The notes: generated by a model not told the origin, from the letters alone. Positions 18,515-28,019 are shown, numbered from the stretch's first letter. The stretch is DNA of 64,000 nt from Burkholderia pyrrocinia (GCF_003330765.1 NZ_CP024902.1:2976001-3040000), one strand, 5' to 3'. Program-made: numbers and translations.

Positions 18515-18572
18515 CATTATGAGCGAAACTGCGGCCAATTGCGCGGCCCCGGCCGGGGTCGCGCGCGGCGGG

Positions 18573-19010
18573 CTACTGCGCGCTCCACTGGAATGCGGCT
18601 TTCGCGCCGCCCTTCGCGCCGACCGTAACGGCGCGCGATTCGTCGCTGCCCTGGTACGACGCGTGTACCGTATAGCGCCCCGGCGGCAGCTTCACCAGCA
18701 TGTACGGCCCGCGCGCGTCGGTCGCCAGCACCTCGGTGCCCTTGCCGTCGACGATCCGGACATGGACGTCGGCCAGAAACTCGCCGCCCTTGCCGGTGAA
18801 GCGCAGCGCCAGCGGCCATGACGCCTCGTTACTCTGGAATGCCGTCGACTGGTCCTTGCCGATACCGCCCGACACATAGCTGATATCGCCTTGCTGGCTC
18901 GCGGCGGGCAGACCGTCCGACTGCGCGTACGCGCCGGTCGCACCGGCCGCGAGGCCGGCGGCCAACGCCGCGGCGACGGCAAATCGGGACACGTTGCGTA
19001 GATATTGCAT
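18573..19010 (-). CDS. Small exported protein, carboxypeptidase-regulatory-like fold
   Basis: A 145-aa protein with a Sec signal peptide ending at AYAQS (about residue 30). The mature part resembles a single carboxypeptidase regulatory/CNA-B-like beta-sandwich: FLADVHVRIVDGKGTEVLATDARGP, then YMLVKLPPGRYTVHASYQG. Such domains are usually structural or binding modules. AAGGAGAGAG precedes the chosen ATG. It lies between the DegQ-type protease and the DUF427 gene, but a terminator separates it from the latter. No specific function can be named. Confidence 0.75.
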   Translation of the reverse strand: MQYLRNVSRFAVAAALAAGLAAGATGAYAQSDGLPAASQQGDISYVSGGIGKDQSTAFQSNEASWPLALRFTGKGGEFLADVHVRIVDGKGTEVLATDARGPYMLVKLPPGRYTVHASYQGSDESRAVTVGAKGGAKAAFQWSAQ

Positions 19011-19114
19011 GGCTCTCTCCTTGGGGTCGGAACACATACGGGGCACCGCGCCGTGCGGTCGAACGGCGGCAGCACCCGCCGCGGCCGGCCTGGCCGGCCG
19101 TCGGCCGTCGCCGG

Positions 19115-20599
19115 TCAGCTCAGGTCGACCGGCACGAAGATCTGTGCATTATCGCGCTGGATCAGCAGAGCAAGACTGTTGCCCGCACCCTTGACCGCGT
19201 CGCGCAACTGCTCGGGGCTCGTGACCGGCCGGCCGTTGACCGCGAGGATCACGTCGCCGGGCTGGATGCCCGCGTTGGCGGCCGGCCCGCCGGCCTGCTG
19301 CACGATCAACCCGTGCGACAGGTTGTCGGCATTGCGCTCCTGCGGCGACAGCGGACGCACCGCGACACCCAGGCGCCCCTGCTCGACGGGCCCGCCGTCG
19401 TTCGACGCGAGCTTCGCATCGGCCATCGCGCCGAGCGTCACGCTGATCGACTTCTTCGACTTGTCGCGCCAGATCTGCAGGTCGGCCTTCGAACCCGGCT
19501 TCAGGTTCGCGATCTGCGCGGGCAGCGACGTCGAATCGGCGACCGGCGAGCCGTTGACCGACAGGATCACGTCGCCCGGCTGCAGGCCCGCCTTCGCGGC
19601 CGGACCGTTCGAATCGACCGAACTGACGAGCGCACCGTCCGGCTTCTGCAGCCCGAACGAACTCGCGAGCGTCTGGTTCAGCCCCTGCACGGCGACGCCG
19701 AGGCGACCGCGGCTCACGTGGCCCGTCTTCACGAGTTCGTCCTTCACCTTGATCGCCTCGTTGATCGGGATCGCGAACGACAGGCCCTGGAAGCCGCCCG
19801 TCTGCGAGTAGATCATCGAGTTGATGCCGATCACCTCGCCCTGCAGGTTGAACAGCGGGCCGCCCGAGTTGCCGGGGTTCACCGGCACGTCGGTCTGGAT
19901 GAACGGCGTGTAGTTCTCGTCCGGCAGCGCGCGCGACTTCGCGCTGATGATGCCCGACGTGACCGTGTTGTCGAAGCCGTACGGTGAACCGATCGCGACG
20001 ACCCACTGGCCGACCTTGCTCTGGGCCGGATCGCCGATCTTCACGGTCGGCAGGCCGCTCGCGTCGATCTTCAGCACCGCGACGTCCGACTGCTTGTCCG
20101 AGCCGACGACCTTCGCCTTGTACTCGCGCTTGTCGGTCAGCTTGACCGTGACGACGTTCGCGCCGTCGATCACGTGTGCATTGGTGAGGATGTATCCGTC
20201 GGAACTGACGATGAAGCCCGACCCGAGGCTCGCGCTCGGCTGGTCGTCCGGCTGCGCGTCGCCGCCCATGCCCGGCACCTGGCCGTAGAAGTGCTTGAAG
20301 AACTGGTAGAACGGGTCGCTCGGATCGATCGGCAGTTGCGGCTGCGGCGCACGCCGCGACACCTGCTTCACGACGTGCTTCGCACTGATGTTCACGACCG
20401 CCGGGCCGTAGGTCTCGACCAGCCCGGAGAAATCGGGAATGCCGGTCTTGGCGGCCGCTTCGGCCGGCATCAGCGCGGCCGCCTGCGCGGGCGTGATGAT
20501 CTGCGGATCGGCGCGGCGGGTGCCGGCGAAGTAGCCGGCCGACAGGGCGGCCGCCACGGCGACCGCGACGGCGCCGCGCGCAAGGAATCGGGTGTTCAT
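19115..20599 (-). CDS. Periplasmic Do-like serine protease (DegQ/MucD/HtrA)
   Basis: A periplasmic protease-chaperone of 494 aa. It has an N-terminal signal/anchor, a trypsin-like domain with His in ILTNAHVIDG, Asp in KQSDVAVLKI and Ser in NPGNSGGPLF, and two PDZ domains (about 285-375 and 395-490). It degrades or refolds misfolded envelope proteins. It lies directly downstream of the response regulator and sensor kinase genes on the same strand, with four CTTAA boxes in its promoter region, so it is probably a target of that system. From memory, HtrA-type proteases in this position matter for stress survival in cepacia-complex strains. Confidence 0.94.
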   Translation of the reverse strand: MNTRFLARGAVAVAVAAALSAGYFAGTRRADPQIITPAQAAALMPAEAAAKTGIPDFSGLVETYGPAVVNISAKHVVKQVSRRAPQPQLPIDPSDPFYQFFKHFYGQVPGMGGDAQPDDQPSASLGSGFIVSSDGYILTNAHVIDGANVVTVKLTDKREYKAKVVGSDKQSDVAVLKIDASGLPTVKIGDPAQSKVGQWVVAIGSPYGFDNTVTSGIISAKSRALPDENYTPFIQTDVPVNPGNSGGPLFNLQGEVIGINSMIYSQTGGFQGLSFAIPINEAIKVKDELVKTGHVSRGRLGVAVQGLNQTLASSFGLQKPDGALVSSVDSNGPAAKAGLQPGDVILSVNGSPVADSTSLPAQIANLKPGSKADLQIWRDKSKKSISVTLGAMADAKLASNDGGPVEQGRLGVAVRPLSPQERNADNLSHGLIVQQAGGPAANAGIQPGDVILAVNGRPVTSPEQLRDAVKGAGNSLALLIQRDNAQIFVPVDLS

Positions 20600-20642
20600 C
20601 GTAGGACCTCCTCTTTGTTAGGACGCAGCGTAACGACCCTGA

Positions 20643-20679
20643 CTTAAAGGAGGCTTAATCAGCCTTAACCAGGGCTTAA
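20643..20679 (-). promoter_or_regulatory. Four phased CTTAA boxes upstream of the protease gene
   Basis: CTTAA occurs on the plus strand at 20643-20647, 20654-20658, 20664-20668 and 20675-20679. The spacings are 11, 10 and 11 bp, about one helical turn each. Directly repeated CTTAA half-sites are the known recognition pattern of PmrA/QseB-type OmpR-family regulators. The array lies 44 bp before the protease ATG, about where an activator next to RNA polymerase would sit. The neighbouring response regulator is the obvious candidate. Confidence 0.75.
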
Positions 20680-20710
20680 GCGGGCCGCCCGGGCCCGCCC
20701 GGCCCCCTTC

Positions 20711-22057
20711 TCAGACGGATTCCGGCTGGCGCGGCGCCTGGGCCGGCATCTCGGCGTCGCGGAACACGACGCTGACGAGCAGGCCGCCCGCGGCCGCGTC
20801 GCCGAGCGACACCGTCGCGCCCTGCTGCGCCGCCACGCGCTTGACGATCGCCAGCCCGAGCCCGCTGCCCGACAGGTCGGTGCGCGCCCGCGCGGAGCTG
20901 TCGCGGTAGAAGCGGTCGAACACGCGCTCGCGCTCGTCGGCGGGGATGCCGGGCCCGCTGTCGCCGATCTGCACGCACGCGCGGCCCGCCGCATCGCGGG
21001 TCAGCGACACGTCGATGCGGCCGCCGTCCGGCGTGTACTTCACCGCGTTGTCGAGCAGGTTGCCGAACATCACGCGCAGCGCGCCGACGTCCGCGACGAC
21101 GCTCGCCGCGCGCGTCTCCTCGAAGCCGAGATCGATGTCGCGCCGCTGCGCGAGCGGCGCATGCGCGGCCACGCATTCGGCGAGCAGCGACTGCAGGTCG
21201 ACCGGTTCGCGCATCGTCGCACCGTCCGGTTCGGCGCGCGCGAGCGCGAGCAGCTGCTCCGCGAGGCGCGTCGCGCGCGTGACGCCGTCCTGGAGATCCG
21301 CGACCGCCTCGCGGCGCGACGCGTCGTCCTTCGCGCGGGCGACGAGCTGCGCCTGGATCTGCACGGCCGCGAGCGGCGTGCGCAGTTCGTGCGCGGCGTC
21401 GGCCACGAACGCCTTCTGCGTGTCGAGCGCGGCCGACAGCCGCGCGAGCAGCCCGTTCAGCGCGCGCACGAGCGGCTGCACCTCGAGCGGCAGGCGGCCG
21501 TCGGGCAGCGGATCGAGCGCCTCGGGCCGGCGCGCCTCGACCGCGCGCGTCACGCGGCCGAGCGGCGCGAGCCCGCGCCCGACGATCACCCACACGGCCG
21601 CGCCGAGGAACGGCAGCAGCACGATCAGCGGCCACAGCGTGCGCAGCGCGACGTTCGCCGCCAGCCGGTTGCGCACCGACAGCGGCTGCGCGAGCTGCAC
21701 GACGTTGTCGCCGACGATCGCGCCGTACACGCGCCATTCGCCGCGATCCGTGCGCTCGGTCGAGAAGCCGAGCTCCGCGCGCGGCGCGATCGGCGCGCGC
21801 GGATGCGAGAAGTACATCAGCACGCCGTTGCGGTTCCAGATCTGGATCACGATGCCTTCGTCGCCGTTGGTACGCGAGCCGAACACCTGCGAGAACGGCT
21901 CCGACGGCAGCGCCGCGGCGATTTCCTGCAACTGATAGTCGAACAGCTCGTTCGCCTCGGCGAGCGCCTGCCGATAGATGAGCCAGCCCGCGACGCCCAG
22001 GCCCGCGACGACGATCGCGAGCAGCCAGATCAGCAATTGATGACGAATCGACCTCAC
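20711..22057 (-). CDS. Two-component sensor histidine kinase (QseC/PmrB-like)
   Basis: An inner-membrane sensor kinase of 448 aa. It has two membrane helices (about 8-27 and 140-160) bounding a periplasmic sensor region, then HAMP. The H-box is FVADAAHELRTPLAAVQIQAQ (about 215-235), the N-box NLLDNAVKYTPDGG, the G1 box GDSGPGIP and the G2 box GSGLGLAIVKRV. The gene begins with GTG, three bases after the regulator's stop, so the pair is translationally coupled. The closest types are QseC, PmrB and TctE. The signal is unknown; cations, low pH or cationic peptides are possibilities by family. Confidence 0.93.
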   Translation of the reverse strand: MRSIRHQLLIWLLAIVVAGLGVAGWLIYRQALAEANELFDYQLQEIAAALPSEPFSQVFGSRTNGDEGIVIQIWNRNGVLMYFSHPRAPIAPRAELGFSTERTDRGEWRVYGAIVGDNVVQLAQPLSVRNRLAANVALRTLWPLIVLLPFLGAAVWVIVGRGLAPLGRVTRAVEARRPEALDPLPDGRLPLEVQPLVRALNGLLARLSAALDTQKAFVADAAHELRTPLAAVQIQAQLVARAKDDASRREAVADLQDGVTRATRLAEQLLALARAEPDGATMREPVDLQSLLAECVAAHAPLAQRRDIDLGFEETRAASVVADVGALRVMFGNLLDNAVKYTPDGGRIDVSLTRDAAGRACVQIGDSGPGIPADERERVFDRFYRDSSARARTDLSGSGLGLAIVKRVAAQQGATVSLGDAAAGGLLVSVVFRDAEMPAQAPRQPESV

Positions 22058-22060
22058 GCG

Positions 22061-22723
22061 TCAGCTTTCCTTGACGACCATGTAGCCGAGCCCGCGCACG
22101 TTGCGGATCAGGTCCGAGCCGAGCTTCTTGCGCAGCGCGTGGATGTAGACCTCGACCGTATTGCTGCCGATCTCCTCGCCCCAGCCGTACATCTTCTCCT
22201 CGAGCTGGCTCTTCGACAGCACTGCGCCGGGCCGCGCGAGCAGCGCCTCGAGCAGCGCGAACTCGCGCGCGGACAGCGCGACGGGCGCGCCGTCGAGCGT
22301 CACCTGGTGCGAAGCGGGATCGAGCGTCAATGCGCCGTGGCGGATCAGCGACTCGCTGCGCCCGGCCTGGCGGCGGATCAGCGCGCGCATCCGCGCGCCC
22401 AGTTCGTCGAGGTCGAACGGCTTGACGAGGTAGTCGTCGGCGCCTGCGTCGAGCCCCTTCACGCGATCGGCGATCGCATCGCGCGCGGTGACGATCAGCA
22501 CCGGCAGCGACAGCCCGCGCGCGCGCAGCGTGCGCAGCACGTCGATGCCGTCGCGCTTCGGCAGGCCGAGATCGAGCAGCAGCAGGTCGTACGTCTCGCC
22601 GCCGAGCGCGGTGAGCGCCGCGTCGCCGTCCTGCACCCAGTCGACCGCAAAGCCGTCCGAGCGCAGCGCCTTGCGCACGCCCTCGGCAATCATTCGATCA
22701 TCTTCGACAAGCAGAATCCGCAT
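22061..22723 (-). CDS. OmpR-family response regulator (QseB/PmrA-like)
   Basis: A 220-aa DNA-binding response regulator. The receiver domain (1-115) has the acidic pair in MRILLVEDD, phospho-Asp in LLLLDLGLPKRDG (about 51) and Lys in YLVKPFDLDELGARMRAL. The C-terminal winged helix has SNTVEVYIHALRKKLG and the closing RGLGYMVVK. I chose the MRILLVEDD start; an ATG four codons upstream is possible and neither has a strong ribosome site. It is the first gene of a regulator-kinase pair, with the protease gene next, and is divergent from dacB. Confidence 0.92.
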   Translation of the reverse strand: MRILLVEDDRMIAEGVRKALRSDGFAVDWVQDGDAALTALGGETYDLLLLDLGLPKRDGIDVLRTLRARGLSLPVLIVTARDAIADRVKGLDAGADDYLVKPFDLDELGARMRALIRRQAGRSESLIRHGALTLDPASHQVTLDGAPVALSAREFALLEALLARPGAVLSKSQLEEKMYGWGEEIGSNTVEVYIHALRKKLGSDLIRNVRGLGYMVVKES

Positions 22724-22924
22724 CGGGGCAAGCATCCATGGGGCGAGTCAAACACGCCGACCATTGTAGCGCCGCGAATCGCGTGCGCGGCATGCGCGCG
22801 GCAAAGTGATGCCGCAACGCGGCACGACAGGCGATTTCGGCGGGCATTTGCCCACTTGTCTCTACAATGTGCGCTTGCGCGCGACGCGCGCGCCGCCCGA
22901 GCCCCTGCTTACCCGTATTCGTCC

Positions 22925-24463
22925 ATGCCGATTTCCGCTCTCTCCGCCCGGTTCGCCCCCCGCGCCCGCGCCCGCATCTGCCTGCGCACAGCCGCTGTCA
23001 TCGCCACCTGCACGGCCCTGGCCTTCGCGCCGGCCGCGCAAGCCCGCAAGAAGTCCCACAAGGAAGCCCGCAAGACGGCCGTCGTGTCGCCGGCCGCGCG
23101 CGCGGCCGGCCTGCCGGCGTCCGTGCTCGTCGCGCTGCAGCGCGCGAAGGTGCCGGCGTCGGCGATGAGTGTCGTCGTCGAGCGCGTCGGCGATCCCGAA
23201 CCGCTGATCGCGTGGAATGCGAGCCGGCCGATGCTGCCCGCGTCGACGATGAAGCTCGTGACGACCTTCTCGGGCCTGTCGATCCTCGGCCCCGACTTCC
23301 GCTGGCGCACGACCGCCTATACGGACGGCACGATCGACCCCGACGGCACGCTGCAGGGCAACCTGTACATCAAGGGCACCGGCGATCCGAAGCTGGTGCC
23401 CGAAGAGCTGATCGACCTCGTCGACAAGATCCGCAAGGCCGGCATCAAGCGCGTGGCCGGCGGCCTCGTGCTCGACAAGAGCTATTTCGCGGCGTCGACG
23501 CGCGACCTGCCGTCGTTCGACGACGACGCAAGCGCGCCGTACAACGTCGGCCCCGATCCGCTGCTGTACGCGTTCAAGGCCGTGTCGTTCACGGTCACGC
23601 CAGGCGACGACGGCAAGGTGGCCGTCGACGTGCTGCCGCCGCTCGCGGACCTGTCGATCGACAACCAGCTGGTCGAAGGCACCGGCTCGTGCAGCGCGGC
23701 GGCCGCAGCTGCGCGCCCGACGCTGACGGCCGGCGGCGGGATGATGACCGCGTCGTTCGCGGGCGACTATCCGCTGCGCTGCGGCGCGCACACGACCAAC
23801 CTCGCGATCCTCGATCACACGACGTTCTTCGCGCGCGGCTTCCTCGCGCTGTGGCAGCAGGACGGCGGCACGATCACGGGGCCCGTGAGCGAAGGCAAGG
23901 TGCCGACCACCGCGCGGCCCGTCGCCGTGCATCACAGCCCGGTGCTCGGCAGCATCGTCTACGACATCAACAAGTTCAGCAACAACGTGATGGCGCGCAA
24001 CCTGTTCCTGACGATCGGCGCGGTCAGCGGCAAGCCGCCCGCAACGCCCGAGCAGTCGAGCCGCGCGATCCAGGCGTTCCTGCAGAAGAACGGGATCGCG
24101 ATGCCCGACCTCGTGCTCGAGAACGGCTCGGGGCTGTCGCGCGAAGAGCACGTGAGCGCGCTGTCGCTCGCCGCGCTGCTGCAGGCCGCGAACGCCAGCC
24201 CCGTCGCGCAGGCGTTCGTCGATTCGCTGCCGATCGCCGGCATCGACGGCACGATGAAGAACCGCCTCACCAACGCCGGCGTGCTCGGCAACGCGCACAT
24301 CAAGACCGGCACGTTGCGCGACGTGCGCGCGATCGCCGGCTACGTCGCCGGCACCGACGGCCAGAGCTACATCGTCGTCAGCTTCATCAACAACGATCAC
24401 GCGGAAGGCGCGCGCGCCGCGCACGACACGCTGCTCGAATGGATCTACGCGGGCGCGCACTGA
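22925..24463 (+). CDS. dacB: D-alanyl-D-alanine carboxypeptidase/endopeptidase (PBP4)
   Basis: A periplasmic class C low-molecular-weight penicillin-binding protein of 512 aa, which trims peptide side chains and cross-links in peptidoglycan. The signal peptide ends near AAQA (about 39). The active-site SXXK is in PASTMKLVTTFS, the SXN motif in INKFSNNVMARN and the KTG motif in HIKTGTLRDVRA. The large insert between the first two motifs, typical of PBP4, is present (about 120-330). A TACAAT about 57 bp upstream of the ATG may be its -10. The longer frame open upstream is a shadow of the kinase gene. Confidence 0.94.
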   Translation: MPISALSARFAPRARARICLRTAAVIATCTALAFAPAAQARKKSHKEARKTAVVSPAARAAGLPASVLVALQRAKVPASAMSVVVERVGDPEPLIAWNASRPMLPASTMKLVTTFSGLSILGPDFRWRTTAYTDGTIDPDGTLQGNLYIKGTGDPKLVPEELIDLVDKIRKAGIKRVAGGLVLDKSYFAASTRDLPSFDDDASAPYNVGPDPLLYAFKAVSFTVTPGDDGKVAVDVLPPLADLSIDNQLVEGTGSCSAAAAAARPTLTAGGGMMTASFAGDYPLRCGAHTTNLAILDHTTFFARGFLALWQQDGGTITGPVSEGKVPTTARPVAVHHSPVLGSIVYDINKFSNNVMARNLFLTIGAVSGKPPATPEQSSRAIQAFLQKNGIAMPDLVLENGSGLSREEHVSALSLAALLQAANASPVAQAFVDSLPIAGIDGTMKNRLTNAGVLGNAHIKTGTLRDVRAIAGYVAGTDGQSYIVVSFINNDHAEGARAAHDTLLEWIYAGAH

Positions 24464-24758
24464 CGCGTCGCCCCGCGCGCACGATCGTGCGCGCGTCCCT
24501 CATCCCGTGCGCCGGCCGCCACGCATGACGGCCGGCACACCGCCTCCGTTCCGTCCCCAACCGCGCACATCAATCGGGGCCGTACCGCCCGGCCCCGTGC
24601 CGCGCGGCTTCCGTAGAAACCCTGTCCTCAGAGGGAACCCTCTACGCTCCCCTCTCGCCTAGCGCGTGGCGATTGCGTAGGCTGTTGGCCTGACCGATAT
24701 CTACAACGGGCCACACGCCCGGCCTCACGGCTTGCAGGGGAAAGGAGGAGACACGCCC

Positions 24759-25673
24759 ATGCGATTCGACGTCGAATTGCTTCTGCTCGCGCTGGCGCCC
24801 GTCTTCCTGCTCTGCATCGCGTGGGAGGCCTGGCACCTCGCCCGCACACGCGCGCAGGACCATGTCTATGCGTGGCGCGACACACTGTGCAATGCGGCGC
24901 TCGCGCTGATGCACCAGGGCGCCGACAAGATCGCGTGGCTGTTCGTGATCCCCGTCTACGCGTACTGCTACCGGCACTATCGCCTGTTCACGTGGCACGA
25001 CGGCTGGCTGTCGTTCGCGGTGCTGTTCGTCGCGCAGGACTTCCTCTACTACGTGTTCCATCGCGCGAGCCATCGCGTGCGCTGGCTGTGGGCCGCGCAC
25101 GTCGTGCACCACTCGTCCGAGCGAATGAATTTCTCGACCGCGTTCCGCCAGAGCCTGATGTATCCCGTCGCGGGCATGTGGGTGTTCTGGCTGCCGCTCG
25201 CGTTCGCCGGCTTTCCGCCGCAACAGGTCGTCGGCATCGTGCTGATCAACCTCGCGTTCCAGTTCTTCGTGCATACGCAGGCGATCGGCAAGCTCGGCTG
25301 GCTCGAATACGTGCTCAACACGCCGTCGATCCACCGCGCGCACCATGCGCGCAACCCGCGCTACATCGACCGCAATTACGCAGGCGTGCTTGTGATCTGG
25401 GATCGCCTGTTCGGCAGCTATGTCGAGGAAACGCCCGACGATCCGCCGCAGTACGGGATCGTCGAGCGGCTCGGCTCGAACAACCCGATCGTCGCGACAT
25501 TCCACGAGTGGGTGTCGATGGCGGCCGACGCGTTGCGCATCGACGGATGGCGCAACAAGCTGCGCGCGATTTTCGGCCCGCCCGAGTGGGCGAGCGCTTA
25601 TCATGCGCAGATCGACGAGGCCGCGAATCAGGATCCGCGCACCGTGCCGCTTGCGGCTGCGCGCGAACAATAA
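24759..25673 (+). CDS. Sterol desaturase / fatty acid hydroxylase family membrane protein
   Basis: A 304-aa integral membrane protein of the di-iron fatty acid hydroxylase superfamily. The eight-histidine clusters are present: FHRASHRVRWLWAAHVVHHS (about 102-121) and SIHRAHHARN (about 205-214). Four or so membrane helices flank them. Such enzymes hydroxylate or desaturate lipids using O2; the substrate here is unknown. AAAGGAGGAG precedes the ATG at 24759. The 295-bp gap after dacB shows no other gene. The GDSL lipoprotein gene follows 95 bp later on the same strand. Confidence 0.9.
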   Translation: MRFDVELLLLALAPVFLLCIAWEAWHLARTRAQDHVYAWRDTLCNAALALMHQGADKIAWLFVIPVYAYCYRHYRLFTWHDGWLSFAVLFVAQDFLYYVFHRASHRVRWLWAAHVVHHSSERMNFSTAFRQSLMYPVAGMWVFWLPLAFAGFPPQQVVGIVLINLAFQFFVHTQAIGKLGWLEYVLNTPSIHRAHHARNPRYIDRNYAGVLVIWDRLFGSYVEETPDDPPQYGIVERLGSNNPIVATFHEWVSMAADALRIDGWRNKLRAIFGPPEWASAYHAQIDEAANQDPRTVPLAAAREQ

Positions 25674-25768
25674 CCCGTTTCAGCCAACGGCCGCCGCGCA
25701 GCCCGGAACCGAGCAGGCACGCGGCAGATGAGAAACACATCAGGCCATATCTACGAGGAGATCGAACG

Positions 25769-26896
25769 ATGCAGTCACAACAACCATTCCCGTCGCATAT
25801 CCGGCAACGCCTGCTGCGCACCGCGCAGGTCGCGATCGCCGGCGCCGCGCTCGCGCTGCTCGCCGCCTGCGGCGGCGGTGACGACAACAACAACAGCGCG
25901 TCGAACACGCCGCCGTCGGGCGTGAAGATGCAGATCGTGTCGTTCGGCGATAGCCTGTCCGACGCCGGCACCTACTCGCAGATCAAGCTCGGCTTCGGCG
26001 GCGGCCGCTTCACGACCAACCCCGGCCAGGTGTGGACGCAGAACGTCGCGCAGTACTACGGCGACACGCTGCAGCCCGCGAACCAGGGCGGCTTCGGCAT
26101 CCCGCTGCAGGCCACCGGCGGTCTCGGTTATGCGCAAGGCGGCTCGCGCGTGACGCAGCAGCCGGGCATCGGCCATGCGGACGCCAGCGTGCCGAACGCC
26201 GACTACGCGCAGGCGACGACGACGCCGATCGCCAGCCAGCTCACGCAATACATCCAGCAGCACGGCAGCTTCAACGCGAACCAGATCGTGCTGCTGAACG
26301 GCGGCGCAAACGACATCTTCTATCAGGTCGCGGCCCTGCAGGCAGGCGCCATCACGCCGACGCAACTGCAGCAGAACATCGGCGCTGCCGCGCAACAGCT
26401 CGCCGGCCTCGTCCAGCAGATCGTCGCCGCCGGCGCGACGCACGTGTTCGTGTCGAACGTGCCCGATATCGGCGGCACGCCGCTCGCCCTCCAGGGCGGC
26501 ACGCAAACCACCCTCACGCAACTGTCGATGCTGTTCAACGGCACGCTCGCCGCGACGCTGCAGGCACTCAAGGTCGACACGACCAAGTACGTGCTGCTCG
26601 ACACGTTCACGTGGCAGGATGGCATCCTCGCGAACTTCCAGGCGAATGGCTTCACCGTGTCGAATACCGACACCGCGTGCAACCTGAAGGCGATGGTTGC
26701 GGCTGCAACCCAGTACGGCGTCGCGAACGCGACCGCGTTCGGCTCGTCGCTGTTCTGCTCGCCGCAGACCTACACGGTCGCGAACGCGGACCAGACCTAC
26801 ATGTTCGCCGACACGGTCCACCCGACGACGCGCCTGCACGCACTGTTCTCGCAATTCGTCGAACAGCAGATCGCGAAGGCAGGCGTCGGCAAGTAA
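25769..26896 (+). CDS. GDSL-family esterase/lipase, lipoprotein
   Basis: A 375-aa exported hydrolase. The lipobox is LLAAC (Cys about 34), followed by a Gly/Asp/Asn linker and then the SGNH/GDSL domain. The nucleophile block is IVSFGDSLSDAGTY (about 54-67), the Gly/Asn oxyanion blocks include NGGANDIFY, and the catalytic Asp-X-X-His is MFADTVHPTTRLHALF near the C-terminus. It likely faces the periplasm or outer surface and cleaves esters or lipids. ACGAGGAG lies ten bases before the ATG. A strong terminator follows. No autotransporter domain is present. Confidence 0.92.
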   Translation: MQSQQPFPSHIRQRLLRTAQVAIAGAALALLAACGGGDDNNNSASNTPPSGVKMQIVSFGDSLSDAGTYSQIKLGFGGGRFTTNPGQVWTQNVAQYYGDTLQPANQGGFGIPLQATGGLGYAQGGSRVTQQPGIGHADASVPNADYAQATTTPIASQLTQYIQQHGSFNANQIVLLNGGANDIFYQVAALQAGAITPTQLQQNIGAAAQQLAGLVQQIVAAGATHVFVSNVPDIGGTPLALQGGTQTTLTQLSMLFNGTLAATLQALKVDTTKYVLLDTFTWQDGILANFQANGFTVSNTDTACNLKAMVAAATQYGVANATAFGSSLFCSPQTYTVANADQTYMFADTVHPTTRLHALFSQFVEQQIAKAGVGK

Positions 26897-26920
26897 GCAG
26901 CCGGCCGCACGCCCCAACAA

Positions 26921-26956
26921 AAACGCCCGACCGGGTTTGCCGGTCGGGCGTTTTTT
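26921..26956. terminator. Bidirectional terminator between the GDSL and threonylcarbamoyl-AMP synthase genes
   Basis: A perfect 14-bp stem (26921-26934 with 26940-26953; core CGCCCGACCGG) with a GTTTG loop and six T's on the plus strand lies in a convergent gap. The A-run on its left serves the minus strand. Confidence 0.9.
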
Positions 26957-26978
26957 ATTCCTGAAGCGCCGGACTTCG

Positions 26979-28007
26979 TCAGTCGCGCGCTTCGAACGCG
27001 GCCGCCGCACGGCCGAGGCGATCGTTGACCGCGATCCATTCGACGGTCTCGGGCAGCTTCTCGACCAGAATGCGCGCGACCTGCGCGCGGTCGAGCGCAC
27101 GCAGCATCCCGTACAGGTCGCGCGCATAGGCCTGCGGATCTTCGGGCGCCGCGACGAAATGCACGCCGTCGGCCTGCGCCCAGCGTCCCGCACGCGACGC
27201 GCGTGCGACGAGCGCGACGCGCTCGCCGTCGGTTTGCGCGGCCGCGAGCAGCGGCTCGAGCGCGTCGAACGGCAGCAGCGCGAGCGGCGTGCTCGGTGCG
27301 TAATGGGCTTTCAGCGTGCCGGACGCGCGCGGCGCGGTCGCGTCGCTGCCGTCCGGCAGCCGCGGCGCGCGGCCGAGCACGTCGGCGATCTGCTGCGGCG
27401 TCACGTGGCCCGGGCGCAGCAGCGCCGGGAAACCGCGCGACAGGTCGAGAATCGTCGATTCGATGCCGACTTCGGATGCGCCGCCGTCGAGCACGTGCAC
27501 GGTGTCGCCGAATTCGTCACGCACGTGCTGCGCGGTCGTCGGACTCACATGGCCGAACCGGTTCGCGGACGGCGCGGCAACGCCGCCGTGCCCGCTGCGC
27601 CGCGTGCTGAACGCGGCCAGCAGCGCCTGCGCGACCGGATGCGACGGACAGCGCAGCCCGACCGAATCCTGCCCGCCGCTCACGGCGTCCGGGATGCGCG
27701 CATGGCGCTTCAGGATCAGCGTCAGCGGGCCCGGCCAGAATGCAGCGATCAGCGCCTGCGCATCGGCCGGCAGCGCGTCGGCCCAGTAGCCCGGATCGCC
27801 GCCGGGCGGCAGGTGCACGATCACCGGATGGTTCGCGGGCCGCCCTTTCGCCGCGTAGATGCGCGCGACGGCCTCGGGATTCGCCGCGTCGCCGCCGAGC
27901 CCGTAGACGGTTTCGGTCGGGAATGCGACCAGTTGCCCCGCGTCGAGCAGCGCGGCAGCTGCGTCGATCTGCGCGGGCGTCACGGACTTCGGGAGATCGA
28001 TGGACAT
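26979..28007 (-). CDS. L-threonylcarbamoyladenylate synthase (Sua5/YrdC, two-domain)
   Basis: This enzyme makes threonylcarbamoyl-AMP from Thr, bicarbonate and ATP for the t6A37 modification of ANN-decoding tRNAs. At 342 aa it is the long Sua5 form: the YrdC domain spans about 10-205 (FPTETVYGLGGDAANPEAVARIYAAKGRP, KRHARIPDAVSGG) and the Sua5 C-terminal domain about 210-340, beginning near the GTLKAHYAPSTPL linker. It starts 12 bp after purK, so it is probably part of the purC-purE-purK transcript. Confidence 0.93.
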   Translation of the reverse strand: MSIDLPKSVTPAQIDAAAALLDAGQLVAFPTETVYGLGGDAANPEAVARIYAAKGRPANHPVIVHLPPGGDPGYWADALPADAQALIAAFWPGPLTLILKRHARIPDAVSGGQDSVGLRCPSHPVAQALLAAFSTRRSGHGGVAAPSANRFGHVSPTTAQHVRDEFGDTVHVLDGGASEVGIESTILDLSRGFPALLRPGHVTPQQIADVLGRAPRLPDGSDATAPRASGTLKAHYAPSTPLALLPFDALEPLLAAAQTDGERVALVARASRAGRWAQADGVHFVAAPEDPQAYARDLYGMLRALDRAQVARILVEKLPETVEWIAVNDRLGRAAAAFEARD

Positions 28008-28019
28008 CGGCCTGGCGCC

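Noticed and set aside
21161..22924. Extension of dacB upstream to a 1100-aa protein
   Set aside because: The extra part is antisense to the sensor kinase and regulator genes; the signal peptide at 22925 marks the true start.
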